This document shows positions 24,531 through 35,818 of a stretch of 64,000 nt of DNA, piece by piece. The DNA comes from Atriophallophorus winterbourni (Eukaryota > Platyhelminthes > Trematoda > Plagiorchiida > Microphallidae). The translations under genes and the position numbers were made by a program. Under the pieces are notes generated by a model. That model did no database searches, was not told the origin of the DNA, and worked only from the letters and a program-made list of their open reading frames with translations. The DNA lies in the NCBI GenBank assembly GCA_013407085.1, contig JACCGJ010002762.1, positions 26,747-90,746 on the forward strand, written 5' to 3'. Position 1 is the first letter of the stretch, and the number at the start of each line of letters is the position of its first letter.

Positions 24531-24576
24531 TTTGGTAACGTTTCGCTTCTGAACACAGAAGCTTCGTCAGACAAAG
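24531..24576 (-). ncRNA. Hammerhead-like motif, PLE-associated type
   Basis: On the minus strand: CTGACGA (24570-24564), one extra A, a perfect 7-bp stem II GCTTCTG/CAGAAGC with a TGTT loop, then GAAA and a palindromic ACGT with U at the cleavage position. Position 7 of the core box may be any base, so CTGACGA is allowed. Stem I is ACCAAA against TTTGT with one mismatch. The extra nucleotide between box and stem II departs from the standard core, so catalysis is uncertain. Confidence 0.5.
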
Positions 24577-24959
24577 GGTGTCGGTACGAAGAGTGTTCAG
24601 GTATAAATGGCATTCTCTTGACCACTACTGATTTCTCTAAGCTAGACAGGGGAGATCAAGATCTAAGATAGGTGTTCATGATACGGGGTACTGACTGATT
24701 GGAGAATCTGCCGAAAATTCGTCTCAATAACGCCAATTCGTCTCAGATTGATGTTGGGTGGCTTGCACAGTCGTATACATGGCTCCTCGAAACGTGTCAT
24801 GGAGAATTAGTAGAAACGTCTTGAGGACAGCTGAGTCGATCCAAATCTTACCACAGAACTTATGTGCCCGAAAACGATTACTTCGTCAGATCTTATTGTC
24901 TTGGTCAACACCAATATCAACCAAACAAACTTAAGCAACAATACGTGACACACTGATAT

Positions 24960-25167
24960 TCGTTCAATGTTAGCTCCTATCAAGTGTTTGTTCACAAATC
25001 TGGTAAATTTTATCCAGAAACCGGTAGTGGTGTGTAAGGGATGGGGATGTGAGCAACACATTACTTTGGTCATTCATAAGCGCCTTGAGTGCTTGACCAA
25101 GAATCACTGTGTGATTCCGTGTTTTAACATCGTGGTTCGTTGTACAAACCCTATGTAAAAGTGGCAT
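24960..25167 (-). pseudogene. PLE GIY-YIG endonuclease C-terminal relic
   Basis: The minus-strand ORF reads CTTNHDVKTRNHTVILGQAL, like the PLE segment 'H..H.ID..NT.VLGQG'. It runs straight into the reverse complement of a hammerhead 3' flank (plus-strand 'gaaaccggtagtggtgtgt' at 25018-25036). There is no catalytic core. Confidence 0.45.
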
Positions 25168-25391
25168 ACAAGTATGACTTTGTTTATTTACGTTCGTTTT
25201 AGCAGTGAACGCGATTATTAACTGATTTTCAAACGATTACTTACGATGCATATATATTTTGTGTACACTATTTTCAATATTGGTGAAATTAACGATTGTT
25301 TAGAAATAAACACTGAACGACAGTTAAAAGATATTTGTTTTCTGAAGAATCTACATTATACATATTAACAGAGCGATGCATTGTCCAATCG

Positions 25392-25717
25392 TCACATATG
25401 TCCACGAAGAATACACCTCTCCAAAATCACCACACCCAAGGCAATGAGAAATATCTCCAAGGGCACGAGCAACCCGAGCATCCAGATGAGTAGATTTTCC
25501 CGTGAAATCGAATAATAGCGTCCCTCGTTGCCAAACATGTCTGGTTGTTTGCTGCTTGCCGCTTGGACGTGTTTCAATAATGGGCATTCGGTGTAATCGC
25601 ACGGATTGCTTTGAAGAGCCGAGCCCAGACATCCAGCATCCCCGATGCAAGAGCGCATGCGGTAGCGATAACGAAACTGGCCGCAACTTGGCATGCACGG
25701 ACTCCAAGCCTCCCATT
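25392..25717 (-). CDS. EGF/TSP1 membrane protein, last exon (TSP1 + TM)
   Basis: Acceptor ttttttctccaacag; the exon completes a split codon with two bases, matching the phase-1 donor of 27182-27477. It encodes a thrombospondin type-1 repeat starting WEAWSPCMPSCGQF, with further cysteines in RMRSCIGDAGC and PCDYTECPLL. A juxtamembrane stretch of about 30 residues follows, then a hydrophobic helix of about 24 residues beginning LLIWMLGLL, a nine-residue tail (ERCILRGHM) and TGA at 25394-25392. The protein is thus type I, with an extracellular TSP1 next to the membrane and almost no cytoplasmic domain. TSP1 repeats usually bind glycosaminoglycans or other extracellular proteins. Overlapping ORFs in other frames are shadows. 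Confidence 0.85.
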
Positions 25718-25929
25718 CTGTTGGAGAAAAAAATGAAGTTTACCTGACAAATCGATGCGGACTAAAGTTGAAGGGGCGAGTGATCATATTGAGGCTGGTA
25801 TTTAAAGAGAGGCCGGAACTGATTGAGTCGGGCCGTTTCAGGTGAAAGAGTGGAAGCTGGCGAAGTGTAAAGGTGGGGTAAATTAAGAATGGCATCTATA
25901 AAGCGACTTTTTGAAATGAGACTTACTTT
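25718..25929. other. Intron sequence of the EGF/TSP1 gene
   Basis: Begins (minus strand) upstream of the acceptor at 25718. No element recognised in this stretch. Confidence 0.5.
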
Positions 25930-26425
25930 GGAGGTGCTAATCACGAGCGTTCGAATGATAACCATAAGCCTCACCCTCCGGCAAAACACAAGAACAGGAA
26001 GCGCCGGAAATATCGAGGACAACGATTGCGAACCCGTAATAATTCTGGTTTCAGAAGGGTTGCATTAGAACAACGTGAACGACAACATTTTCGAAAGTAT
26101 GAGAAGAACAATGGGCAATTTGTCAATGTCGTTCGAACAAGCCCTGTGTGGCGTGGGCTTGAACTGTAACGCTTGGCACGAAATCGATCTACAACTCAGA
26201 TTGAAGTGACAACCAAGACAGACATGTTGAGGATCAGTGTTGCGGTTGTTTGTTTTCCCGATATATGATAGGTCTGTGTTACGTTATTTGTCTTGTGCGT
26301 AATAAATGCCTTTGACAAATCGGCTTCTCTTGTGTGTGGGATTCGTGGGTGAACGCGATTAGCGTTGGACAGGTTGAACTCCGAGATGAATCGAGACAAT
26401 CGATGTGCGTGCGTGCAACGCATGT
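25930..26425 (+). repeat. Unclassified repeat R1 (copy b) with LTR-like end
   Basis: The plus strand reads KYRGQRLRTRNNSGFRRVAL, then ERQHFRKYEK and W.GLEL, the same pattern as the minus-strand copy at 16995-17270. It is followed by a noncoding block from 'tgttgaggatcagtg' (about 26224) through 'cgtaataaatgcc' to 'gtgcaacgca', which is shared with 47150-47340. The block has a TG start and an AATAAA-like signal, as an LTR would, but no second LTR or pol is visible, so that reading is tentative. Confidence 0.5.
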
Positions 26426-26430
26426 AAGGT

Positions 26431-26748
26431 GGTTAATGTTTTTGGCGACTACTCATCAGTACCAACTCTTCAAATTATTCATAAAGTTTATCACGACGGT
26501 CCACATTGGAAGCACTGGACTCGAGTTTCGCTCTTATTGGAGCTCATCAGCAGTGCATATCCTGTCTCGGGTCGGATTCGAACCCAGGACCTTCACCATT
26601 GTAGTCTCATGCCTTACGGCCTGAGCTACCGTCCACGGTTAGACCGATCGCGACCGATCGTGCTTCCAGTGTGGACCGTCGTGATAAACTTTGTGAATAT
26701 TTCGAAGGATTGGTACTAATGAGTAGTCGCCAAAAACATAATGAACCA
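26431..26748 (-). mobile_element. Inverted-repeat element with a tRNA-like core
   Basis: Terminal inverted repeats of about 85 bp (26431-26514 and 26661-26748) are near 90% identical, sharing 'tttttggcgactactcat' and 'tttatcacgacggtccaca'. Between them the minus strand has a tRNA-like unit: A-box TAGCTCAGGCCG at about 26632-26621 and a perfect B-box GGTTCGAATCC at about 26583-26573, spaced as in a tRNA gene. The cloverleaf is poor, so it is a tRNA-derived pol III promoter rather than a functional tRNA. Size about 318 bp. A SINE between TIRs or a MITE carrying a tRNA relic would both fit. It sits in an intron of the EGF/TSP1 gene. Confidence 0.8.
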
Positions 26749-27181
26749 ACTCTCCAAACACTCTAAAACGTGGTTAATGTTGGACCGATGAGTCGAATGT
26801 TGCGATAAGTGGACAGATGTGCACCAATTGTTAGTTCCGGCTTCTGTACCACATCCGCTACAATTTGGTCCAGCAGGTAATAAACTAAATACCAATACAG
26901 AGTCCTCATTAGAACCAAAAACGGAAACTTCAAAAGTGAATTTCGTCTAAGTGTCGATTTTATACATACAAGTATCGAGCTCATTGTTAGACGTGAAATG
27001 ACAGCAATCTCGTTGCAATCTATCCGTCACTCCAATATCCCAATCTTTAAAATAATGTGACCTCCGTCACTCGGTTCAAAACACCTAATCAACATTTCTA
27101 TAAATTTTGTTTAAAAGATCTTATGAATGCAAGTAAAACAAAGTGTTATCTGTTGAACGCATGAGGCAGCCATCCACTCAC

Positions 27182-27477
27182 CAGCCCATTCGTTCGCTTC
27201 CAGTTCACAGGATGATCCGAAGAAACCATCTGCACATTTGCACACACGCGTCATATCCAATTCCGGTATACGGACCTCGCCACCACTCAGTGAATTGAAC
27301 AACAAATCGGTCGCCGGTTTCACCACGCATGTTCCGTTATTTAGACAAACATTCGAGCCGCAAATCACCACCTCGTGCCCGTCAATTTCGGTTATATTCT
27401 CAGTCAACACTTCCTTGATGCAGTTGTCAAATGGACTGTAATGCTCATCTCGTCCGTATCCTCTGGCACATATGCAA
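27182..27477 (-). CDS. EGF/TSP1 membrane protein, EGF exon
   Basis: Acceptor gcataggttttag and donor GCTG|GTGAGTGG. The exon begins with the last base of a split codon, then CICARGYGRDEHYSPFDNC (end of a Cys-rich module), and later a full EGF-like domain: VCLNNGTCVVKP, a 20-residue insertion, and VCKCADGFFGSSCEL. The CxCxxGFxGxxCE ending is the EGF hallmark. An N-glycosylation sequon is present (ENIT). It ends in phase 1, which joins exactly to the TSP1 exon at 25717. Its phase does not match the donor at 35819, so an exon between them is missing from this annotation. Confidence 0.85.
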
Positions 27478-27979
27478 CTAAAACCTATGCAAAACCAATT
27501 GTGCGGAGGTTAGCAGTGAAGGGATATGGAGGATTGTCAATAATTCCCCGTGTCAAATGCAAATTGCATTTTGAATGTCTGTGTTTACACTAATTTTGTT
27601 TGGGAAAAAAGCTTGATCAAACCAAAGGTCATGGTTATAACGTGGATTGCGATTTACTTGCACTATGTCCATCAAACCAAATAGATCTGATTATTCAAGT
27701 GTAGAGAGAAAACTTGGGCATGCATATTAGATGAAAGTAGGATCGGTTCTCTAAATCCAAACAGCAACTCTTTGTCTTAATCTCTTGTGTATCAAGGTAT
27801 ACAATGTCAGTATACTCACTTCGTGGATAATACGTGCACTACCAAAAGTGTGTGCTTAATTAAATCATGGGTTTTGAAAATGTATGTGAATAATAAGCTT
27901 GAACCTAACGTAACGTCAACAAAATTTAAAAAAAACATTACTTCGATCAGTGCGTTATTGCCACAAAATCACACTTTAA

Positions 27980-29225
27980 AACAATAGAGGATGTGTCTCA
28001 AAACCATGACAAACATCTTCTGTATTGAAGATCGGCGTTCCAACATTAGTAAAACCGAGATATAACCGACGTAACTTGTGCAGGTTGATCACCTGTTTCG
28101 GTATCATTCTTACACGCACATCATTCAAAAGTACATCTAATTTAGTGCAGAATAGGAAAATCGGTGAAGATGAAAGAATAATTTCTTCCGATGTAACCGC
28201 GTTATTCACATCAATCGACCAAACACTCGCAAAACAGATCATATCAGCGTTGCTCCACCATAAAAGGAACTAACCACGACGGAAGTCGAATAACATGAGA
28301 TAGTTTTATATAATTGGTCGAGCTGTGTCTCCAGATACACTTCAAGTTCAATGGTAAATTTTACTAATAGATTCGAGGAACACCGATGGGATCATCAATT
28401 TCCAGCCCATTAGCAGAAGCAGTTGTTCAAATTTTGGAACGGATAGTTCTATCAATGTTACAGCCAAAGTTAAAGATCCGCTATGTGGCTGACACATTTA
28501 GGATCATGAAGAAAACTGTACTGAACTGAACGAATCGCATCGACTACTGAACTGTGTATTCAGGGGAAACGAATTTAGCAGAGAAACTGAAGTTGACGGC
28601 TACCTGGCATTCCAGGACGTTCAAGTGAGACAAACAAGTGAAGGAAAATTGGATAACAGTGTCTACAGGAAGAATACACACAGGGATCATATCTTTAAAT
28701 TTCTTAGCAAACACCCGACCAGCCATAAACGCAGTTGCGTTAAAACCTATTCAAAGGAGCAGCAACACATTGTAGCACATGGGAACTAAGAACACAAGAC
28801 GAAGAATACCTGTTCAGAAGAATGTATACACAAGAAGCTTCTTACTACGCATCAAGTTTAGCGGTGCCTAACAAAGAAACGATGACGAGAACAGAGTCAT
28901 TGACTTCAATACATGTTTATCAATTCGAGGACCAATTCAATTGGGACAATGCGAAGATTTTAACCAAAGAAAACAACCGACGAGCGAGAAACGTGGCACT
29001 CAACAACGACATCAATTAACCAACAACTCCAATTGGCTGCATCTATGGAAGAAGAAAAATGTAAAATTTAAATTCCACGAACCACCATTAGTGATGGCGA
29101 ACGGAGAGACGGGCCTTATAGAAACCAATGAATACCAATTACAAGTCACTTCGAAAGAAGCTTTACTGATGATGTCATCTAGCTTGATGTCTAAACATCC
29201 AACAACAACTACACAAGCTCGGTGA
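27980..29225 (+). mobile_element. Penelope-like element, RT to endonuclease, decayed
   Basis: RT motifs in order: ISSDVTALFTSIDQTLAKQI (28025-28273), a GTPMGSSISSPLAEA-like motif (about 28380-28430), YVADTF (catalytic YADD-type box, second Asp changed), DVQVRQTSEGKLDNSVYRKN then HKRSCVKT (thumb). The GIY-YIG endonuclease C-terminal part is FEDQFNWDNAKILTKENNRR (about 28922-28985). PLEs encode an RT joined to a GIY-YIG endonuclease; the RT here resembles the 48-kb copy. Frames shift repeatedly, so it is dead. It lies in the EGF/TSP1 intron on the opposite strand to the gene. Confidence 0.8.
29178..29216 (+). ncRNA. Decayed hammerhead-like motif at the PLE end
   Basis: 'ctgatgatgtcatctagctt' is the same motif as in the 47.5-kb PLE, in the same place and orientation relative to the element. 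Here GATGAC-GAAACG has become GATGTC-TAAACA, which destroys stem II pairing and the GAAA box. Confidence 0.5.
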
Positions 29226-29449
29226 ATACCATCCGGAGCTACTTATATTCTCCTCTTTTAGTACAGTCCAACCTGATTCAGTTTCTATGCTCATTTCTTG
29301 AACCACCGATTTATAACCAGAAATGACTTGTGCCTTACTACGGAAGATTTTATTTGTATCTGAGGGAAATTATCGTTCATATTGTTCACTCAACAAACAT
29401 AATATTCATGTTGCAAAGAAATTACAGTGCGATCGATTAGAGCACATTT

Positions 29450-29500
29450 TGGGCAAATTTTCGCTTCTGAAACGGAAACTTCTTCAGACCAACGATTACA
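29450..29500 (-). ncRNA. Decayed hammerhead-like motif (24.5-kb type)
   Basis: The plus-strand reading 'ttcgcttctgaaacggaaac', then 'ttcttcagacc', is a mutated form of the motif at 24541-24573 and 45575-45610. The core box is CTGAAGA and the GAAAC box is GAAAA. It is opposite in orientation to the neighbouring PLE, so it is probably a separate insertion. Confidence 0.35.
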
Positions 29501-29529
29501 GTCAAGATAGGGAACATGACTAATTCGCA

Positions 29530-30230
29530 TTCTAACCACTACTTGACCTGATCGTTAAGCAGCCTATAACATGCCTAAGCGCTGTCAAGTCGCGTTTGCT
29601 TGACCAAGTTCACTGCCTAATACAATCTGGTACAAGGTCGTTAATCACTGTGGTCTAAGTGTGTAAAAGTGGATAGCTATTAGGGATAAGGTTAAAAAAT
29701 TGAATCAGAAAGAGAAGGCGTATCAATTTCAGCCACGAGATTCGAGGGAATATCAATCCCTTATTTGCTGATCTAGACAATGCGATAATGTTATGGCGCG
29801 GTATTAAACCGTATGGTGAATTCATACATGGAGATGAGTTTGAAATTGCTAAGGCAGGTCAACTTGTGTTCAATAAATTGTAGACATCTTCACAATCTGG
29901 CGATCAGCAGTGATTCAAAAGCAAGTTGCAAATATCCATCTTATGCCTAATAGTTCATGAGTTTTCTAAATCAATTCTTCGGTCTTAACCGCACTAATTA
30001 TGCACTTTTTCACATGTAAGCCACAATGTCAAGTGACCCAGACCGTGTTCACTTTTATCAGATTGTTGTGAATACAAATCGACCACTGATTCTTGTCATG
30101 TCGACGTGATTTGACGTATCCTGGTCTTATTTTAGTCTGCTTAGCAGTGAAGTAAAAACAGAGGTGGTCGATGGAATGCTACGTAGTCATGTTCACATCA
30201 AACTAGGACAGACAAGGTTTCTATGCCAGA
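29530..30230. other. Intron sequence, nothing recognised
   Basis: No element or exon could be identified on either strand. Confidence 0.35.
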
Positions 30231-30234
30231 TGCA

Positions 30235-30810
30235 AAAGGTTACCCAAACACTGCTCTAACCGACTGCACTCGAATTAGAACGTTAGAAAAATATACCAAC
30301 GTGCAACCAAACTCGTAAGTGGTTTCCGGAAACTAACGTACGAGGAACGATTGCAAAAACTGAGACTCCTCACTCACATTTCAAGAATCCTTCAGAGTGA
30401 TGTGATACTATCATACAAAATATTAACTACCCCACATTATCCTTTAAAACGTTTATTCAAATACCGTGAGTCACAACATACACGCATCCACTCAGCGACA
30501 CTACAAATTCCTCACCCCCGTATCAGCTGTCACTGATATTATTATTATTATGTACCTGTCTGTTTCCTAAGGAATGCCCCTATCCCGAAACTTTGTCATC
30601 GCTCCCAGGGCCAAAACTTGGACACTTTTTTGTTGCATAACGATTTGACGATACCTGCGTATTGATTCATGGTAAGTATTCAACAGTACCATGCGTGACA
30701 TTACCTGATTATTTTTTATTACCTTTTCTTAAACAAATATTTGCTATGATATGATAATTGTGAAACTGTGCTTTTCATGACCATAAATAATGCGAAACAT
30801 TCTTGACTGT
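30235..30810 (+). mobile_element. CR1-like LINE, 3' fragment
   Basis: Encodes ATKLVSGFRKLTYEERLQKL, then HYPLKRLFKYRESQHTRIHS, and ends IPHPRISCH. The 3' UTR matches that of the element ending at 16990, with 'gtattgattcatggtaag' and 'tcatgaccataaat'. Confidence 0.75.
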
Positions 30811-31264
30811 TCGTGATCATAAGATCATTGGAATCCACGATTGATAACTCACTCTAGTGCAATCGAGTGTGGGTAGAGCCACTGCAGTATCGCGCTGCAC
30901 GTGAAAGAGAGCAGCAAAGGGTACCGTGTTTGATATCTCGGGTGTTATGTCGAAAAATTCCACTAACACATGGGCGCAGTAATGGCATCAGCCGGACTAA
31001 AAAACATGCGAACGCGCAAGAACTTGATTTTAAAAGAATTGCATAAGAATGTCAAGTAGAAACCTGTCTATAAACAACAGCAGATGGAAAAACTGAGCAG
31101 CTATCAAATCGTGACGTGCTGTGCGGACGCATATATTTGTGCTCTTATACTTTGGATTTATTTCCTTACTCGTTTATCTAAGCTGGAGGGTTCATATATC
31201 CTTGAACTCGTCTTAATTTGCTCTTTCGGAATATACCCGTTTCAAATTCCAGAAAGGTGAATTC
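30811..31264. other. Unannotated; may include CR1 5' UTR
   Basis: Lies directly upstream of the CR1 ORF1 region. The last 100 bp may be 5' UTR of that element. Confidence 0.3.
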
Positions 31265-33600
31265 TTGAAAATACAATTTTCAAGTTTTAACCCAAATTTA
31301 CCGACGCGTGCAATAGCCCTGGTGATTCAGAATATTGTTCCTGTTCGAATACTGTTGAGAAGGTCACATCATTTCGAATTGAGTGATAGTTTTTCAACTC
31401 TATCAGATCGAAACTCGTTCAACCGCACCACTTTTATCCAACTCGTTCGCATTTTACCGCTTGGATCGCGTCACTCCGATCCAACACATTCACTTCACCA
31501 GTAGCTACTGATCGATAAACAACTGCACTCATCACTCGTTGGATTGTAACAATTACGCGAAGGATGACCTTGATGCCCAGGACAAAGAAGGCAGCACGTG
31601 ATGCGTGTCAAATGTGTAACAAAGGGGTAAGTGCCAGATCCAACGTAGTTAAATGTTTTAGCTGTTTGGGTAAAATACATACCAAATGTGATAAAGCCCT
31701 AACGCAGGAAATGATATCTTTTATTAACAACGTTGATTTACCCGGCGCTTGCTACATATGTTGTGCATGTCGAAGTAAATTGCCTAGCGATACGACTACA
31801 AATCCTCCCCATGAATCTCGAATAGAGATTTTGGAAAATTGCTATCGAAAACTTGAGGAAAAATTTAAACCGCTTTTGGTAGATACATTTGCCAATTCAA
31901 CCCGAAATAAATGTTGCTCAAGACAAAAAGGAAAAGAAAAATACACCAATAACTGCTCCCTTAACTGAATGTGGTGAGAGCTTATCCGGAGGTAATAAAG
32001 ATGAACCAATAATACTTTTCTTGTGTTTTGAAAATCGGAGAATGAACGATATTAACTTTGGAGCGGTTGACCTCAGTTTCACACCTGATTTGTCTCCATC
32101 GAGTAGAGCTGATGGGAAATTCGGAGTGGTTGAAGTGGTCAACAAAACAGTGATCGTCCTTGAGGTGTGCGAGACGTTAGAACCGAAAACGCGATTTGGC
32201 AATGCAATTCCCCTAGACTCTAAGTTCGAGACGACCTATCCCCGTGCATCTCATTGTTGACGATCTGATGAAACACTTCGAGAATAATCAGTTGCTTTCG
32301 AGGAACCAGCATGGATTCAGACGAAATTATTCCTGTTTGTCTAATTTACTGGTAACGCTAGATGATTGGACAAAATCGGTAGATAAAGGACAAGCAATAC
32401 ACGCGTGCTACTTGGATATTTCAAAAGCATTCGATCGTGTTGACCATTCCCTACTACTGCAGAAGCTTGAAAGGCTTGGTATCACTGGAAAGTTGCTGAA
32501 TTGGCTAAATGACTACCTAACAAATCGCACTAACCAGTACGTGTTGATGGTGCATTATCCAAACCAATTGCAGCAACTAGCGGAGTTCCCCAAGGCTCAG
32601 TCCTTGGTCCGATCCTCTTTCTGGTTTATGTCAATGAAATACCGGAAATTGTTCGATGTAACATTTCGTTATTTGCGGACGACATAAAGATTTGGCGCAG
32701 CATTCGTAGTCCAGAAGACTGTCTGCTATTACAAAAGGATCTTGATAGGCTTCACAGCTGGTCGTTGGAGAACAAACTGCCGTTTAACTTCAACAAATGC
32801 AGGATCATGAATGTGGGGAATCGAGTAGAGTTCACATATCACATAGGCTCGCATACCCTTGAAAATTGCAGTGAAGAAAAAGATTTGGGTGTCTGGATAT
32901 GCTCCAGTTTAAAAACATCACTTCAAACTAACAGTGTCTTTAAAAAAGCAACACGTGTTCTAAATCTACTCAAACGTGTATTTGGGAAATTTTCGCCCAA
33001 GATATTCCCAAGGATCATGAATACATACTTGAGACCAGTCATGGAATACAGTGTGCAGTCATGGTCTCCGTGGCTCAAGAGGGATGTGGAACTTATGCAG
33101 CGAATCTATCACCACTCAACAAAACTAGTTCTTAGCATCCAAAACAAACCATATAAAGAAAGGATAGCTCAACTGAATCTGGTCGACATTCCCTATCGAC
33201 GAATCAAAGGAGACCTTATCTTACTTTACAAAACATTTCTTACCCCGAACCATCCCTTACAGGATTTATTCACGCAAAGGGATACGAGAAATTATGGGAC
33301 TCATGAATATGTGCTGATCGTACCCCATCCCCGCCTGAACTGTAGAAGGTATTTTTACTCTATCCGTGTCTGTTTTATTTGGAACAGTTTACCTTCAACC
33401 GTTGCTCACGCCACTAACTTGCATGACTTTAAAACGAAATTAGACGAATTTTTATTGCATTATTTGTTTCCAGAACACTTATATACTGTTTAATCTATGT
33501 TCTTATATTGTTTATACACTTAAATTTCAATTTTTACCATCCTATGGTTGTTGTTAAGCTTGTTGCTTTTTAGACCATTAAAAACCTTGAATTACCTTGA
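31265..33600 (+). mobile_element. CR1-like LINE with ORF1-RT internal deletion
   Basis: ORF1 (31564-31968) has a PHD-like zinc finger: CQMCNKGVSARSNVVKCFSC, HTKC, CYICCAC. Its frame then runs on at 31889-32260 until about 32240, where sequence jumps into RT (LIVDDLMKHFENNQLLS). The endonuclease and the first RT motifs are therefore deleted. RT follows: CYLDISKAFDRVDH, a frameshift at about 32570, then LFADDIKIWRS and a 242-codon ORF (32765-33493) to the C terminus (FYSIRVCFIWNSLPSTV). FADD is intact. The tail 'gaccattaaaaaccttgaat' ends near 33600. Among CR1 copies here it is the best preserved. Confidence 0.88.
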
Positions 33601-34430
33601 AAAGTGATTTGCAACATAATTGTTAATTCTTTCAATTACCAGCAGTAATTTTCAAAAGAATTGAGCTATTATGGATGTTGTTCAACTTATTTGTTCTAAA
33701 TCTCTTACACAGAACGATTATTACCAAATAAATGGCCTGGGCAGAATCATAAATAAGCATCCATGGAATTTTCGAGTTTTATAACGATCAACGCGTTATA
33801 CACATTCGAGAAACGGTGATAGATTATTATGGGCATGTGCAAGTTTGATTTAGTTGTAATCCATAGCAAAGGTTTTTTATCTAGCTTTCGTTGCTGTGAT
33901 GCTGGAAGTTATCGTCGACAAAATGTTTACACCTTTTGGACACAAAATTGGGAACCTATTAACTACCACCTGATGCAAACGCAATGCCCACTGTTCATTG
34001 ATACCTGTATAAAATTGGTTGTATTACCACGAGAAAATTGAATCCGTTCGCTCCAAATGTGTTTATTTCATTGTCAATGATACACGTGTTCAAATTGAAG
34101 CTAATTAATTAATTAATTAATTAGTTGAATTAATTGAATTCCGTTCAGGTTGTCCATCACTAACCGCTTCCGAAGTAGCTGTCTTAAACGGTGTTCATGT
34201 AGGTGTACTAAAAACGATTTTTTTGCGGGTTTTCGGTTGTTGGCATCGGTCTTTACGACGACAACTACTCTGCTGTTGAATCGGAGGGTGATCGTATGAA
34301 CCGAGAGCTTATGGTTGGCACTCTTTGTTGTTGCGTTTCTAAAAATTGCCCTCGCCAGTTGCTTTTACTTCAGAACAACTAATGTTCACATACCCACTTA
34401 ATCAGGTAAAGCAAACATTTAGAGCTACCT
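33601..34430. other. Intron sequence; short (TTAA)n run
   Basis: Holds a small AATT/TTAA-rich run near 34100-34140. The missing exon of the EGF/TSP1 gene could be here or elsewhere in 27.5-35.8 kb, but I could not identify it. Confidence 0.4.
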
Positions 34431-34439
34431 TTTGGGTTT

Positions 34440-35250
34440 CGAGACTCAATGTAGTTTGTGCAATGTCTGTTGTTGACATCCTTCAGTCGATGTCGACCGT
34501 AGATGTTTATCAAAAGTGCATATTGGTTTCATGTTTCGCAGGGTATCAATTGATTACATAATCTGATTCGCTAGGAACAATCTCTCCCGCAACGCTCACA
34601 ATGATCGGCAGTACTTAGCCAATCAACGGCAGTTACATGCTGACGGCGTGATCTGCGTTCCGCAGCCGTATCTGTTTTTGTTGTTGCGTTGTTGGCCTCC
34701 TTCGGTCGATGTTGACCATGGAAGTACATCACAATCGCATGAATTTTCATGTTCTACAGCTTTTTGAATGACTAAACAGTCCTGTTTGGGAGGAACATTC
34801 TCTCCCGCAGCGCTTTCAACGATAGTCAGAACTCATCTGTAAGGCGTCAGTTGCACGCTGGCGGCGTGATCTGCGTTCAGCAGCCAAGGGTTGTATCTGC
34901 TCCTCCCCAGCTTGCAGAAGGCGCTTTACACAATGCTTCCAATGTGAGCGGTCAAGCGCAAGTTCTTTCCAACTCGCCGGGTCAATGCCAAGAGCTTTCA
35001 TATCTCTTTTGCAAACGTCTTTGTACCGAAAGTGCAGTCTGCCCAATTGTCGTCTTCCTAATTGCAACTCACCATAGAGTAGATCTTTCGGAATACGACC
35101 ATTTTCTATTCCGTAGACATGACCAAGCCACCGCAGGTGGCGTCGTCGCAATAGGGTGAACATGCTCTGTCGACCAGCTTTTGAAAGCACTTCAGCATAA
35201 GTCACTCTGTCCATCCGTATCGGTATCCTGTAATTAATCTTCATAGTTGA
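34440..35250 (-). mobile_element. RTE-type LINE, 3' end, two overlapping copies
   Basis: The minus-strand ORF (35244-34816, 142 aa) is the RTE C terminus: MDRVTYAEVLSKAGRQSMF, RRRHLRWLGHVYGIENGRIP, DMKALGIDPASWKELALDR, followed by CGRECSSQTGLFSHSKSC-like zinc-finger sequence and a 3' UTR to about 34690. Immediately beyond lies a second, shorter 3' end (34440-34680), so two tails are joined in tandem. This is the most readable C terminus of this RTE family in the window. Confidence 0.85.
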
Positions 35251-35818
35251 AAGGTATTAAGCTCATCCTCGAGGATAGTATAATACTACATGTTTGGTCT
35301 TGATTGTCTTGAGCACTCTCATAAGAATTCATCACGATCCCTTTCGTTGCGTGTCCTCAAACGACTTAATGTCTGATTTTCCAGTATACTGTCCAGCATA
35401 CTTTGAAGAATAATCAATAAATATCTAATTGTGATTTAACGGAAACACTATAAATCACGTAGTCAGTCAAGTCTGCGTGCTGCAACACAACCGATCACAC
35501 AACCGATTGCTGAACTATCAGCATCAATTTAGCGAACTGCTATGGTAAAGATTCGTTTGTACGCAGAATAATCACAATCATTCATATTGCGTTAATTGAT
35601 TATATATTTTAATTAAATGGGAACGTGCACAAAAGACCACTACCAAATCAAAGTCAAAACCACAGTCAGCGTTTTCACATTTCTCATCAAACGCTCATTC
35701 GCTTTACCCACAGTTGAAAATATTTACCATGTATCAATTACTAACCACTTCGTTTTTGGATTGAAAGTTTTCCAAATTTCGTAATTCTAAATGTGTAACA
35801 ACAACAACAACAACTCAC
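35251..35818. other. Intron sequence, nothing recognised
   Basis: A (TTG)n run follows the donor at 35818 on the minus strand. Otherwise featureless. Confidence 0.4.

Noticed and set aside
26573..26632. Functional tRNA gene
   Set aside because: The A- and B-boxes are good, but the D, anticodon and acceptor stems do not pair properly and the unit sits inside an inverted-repeat element.
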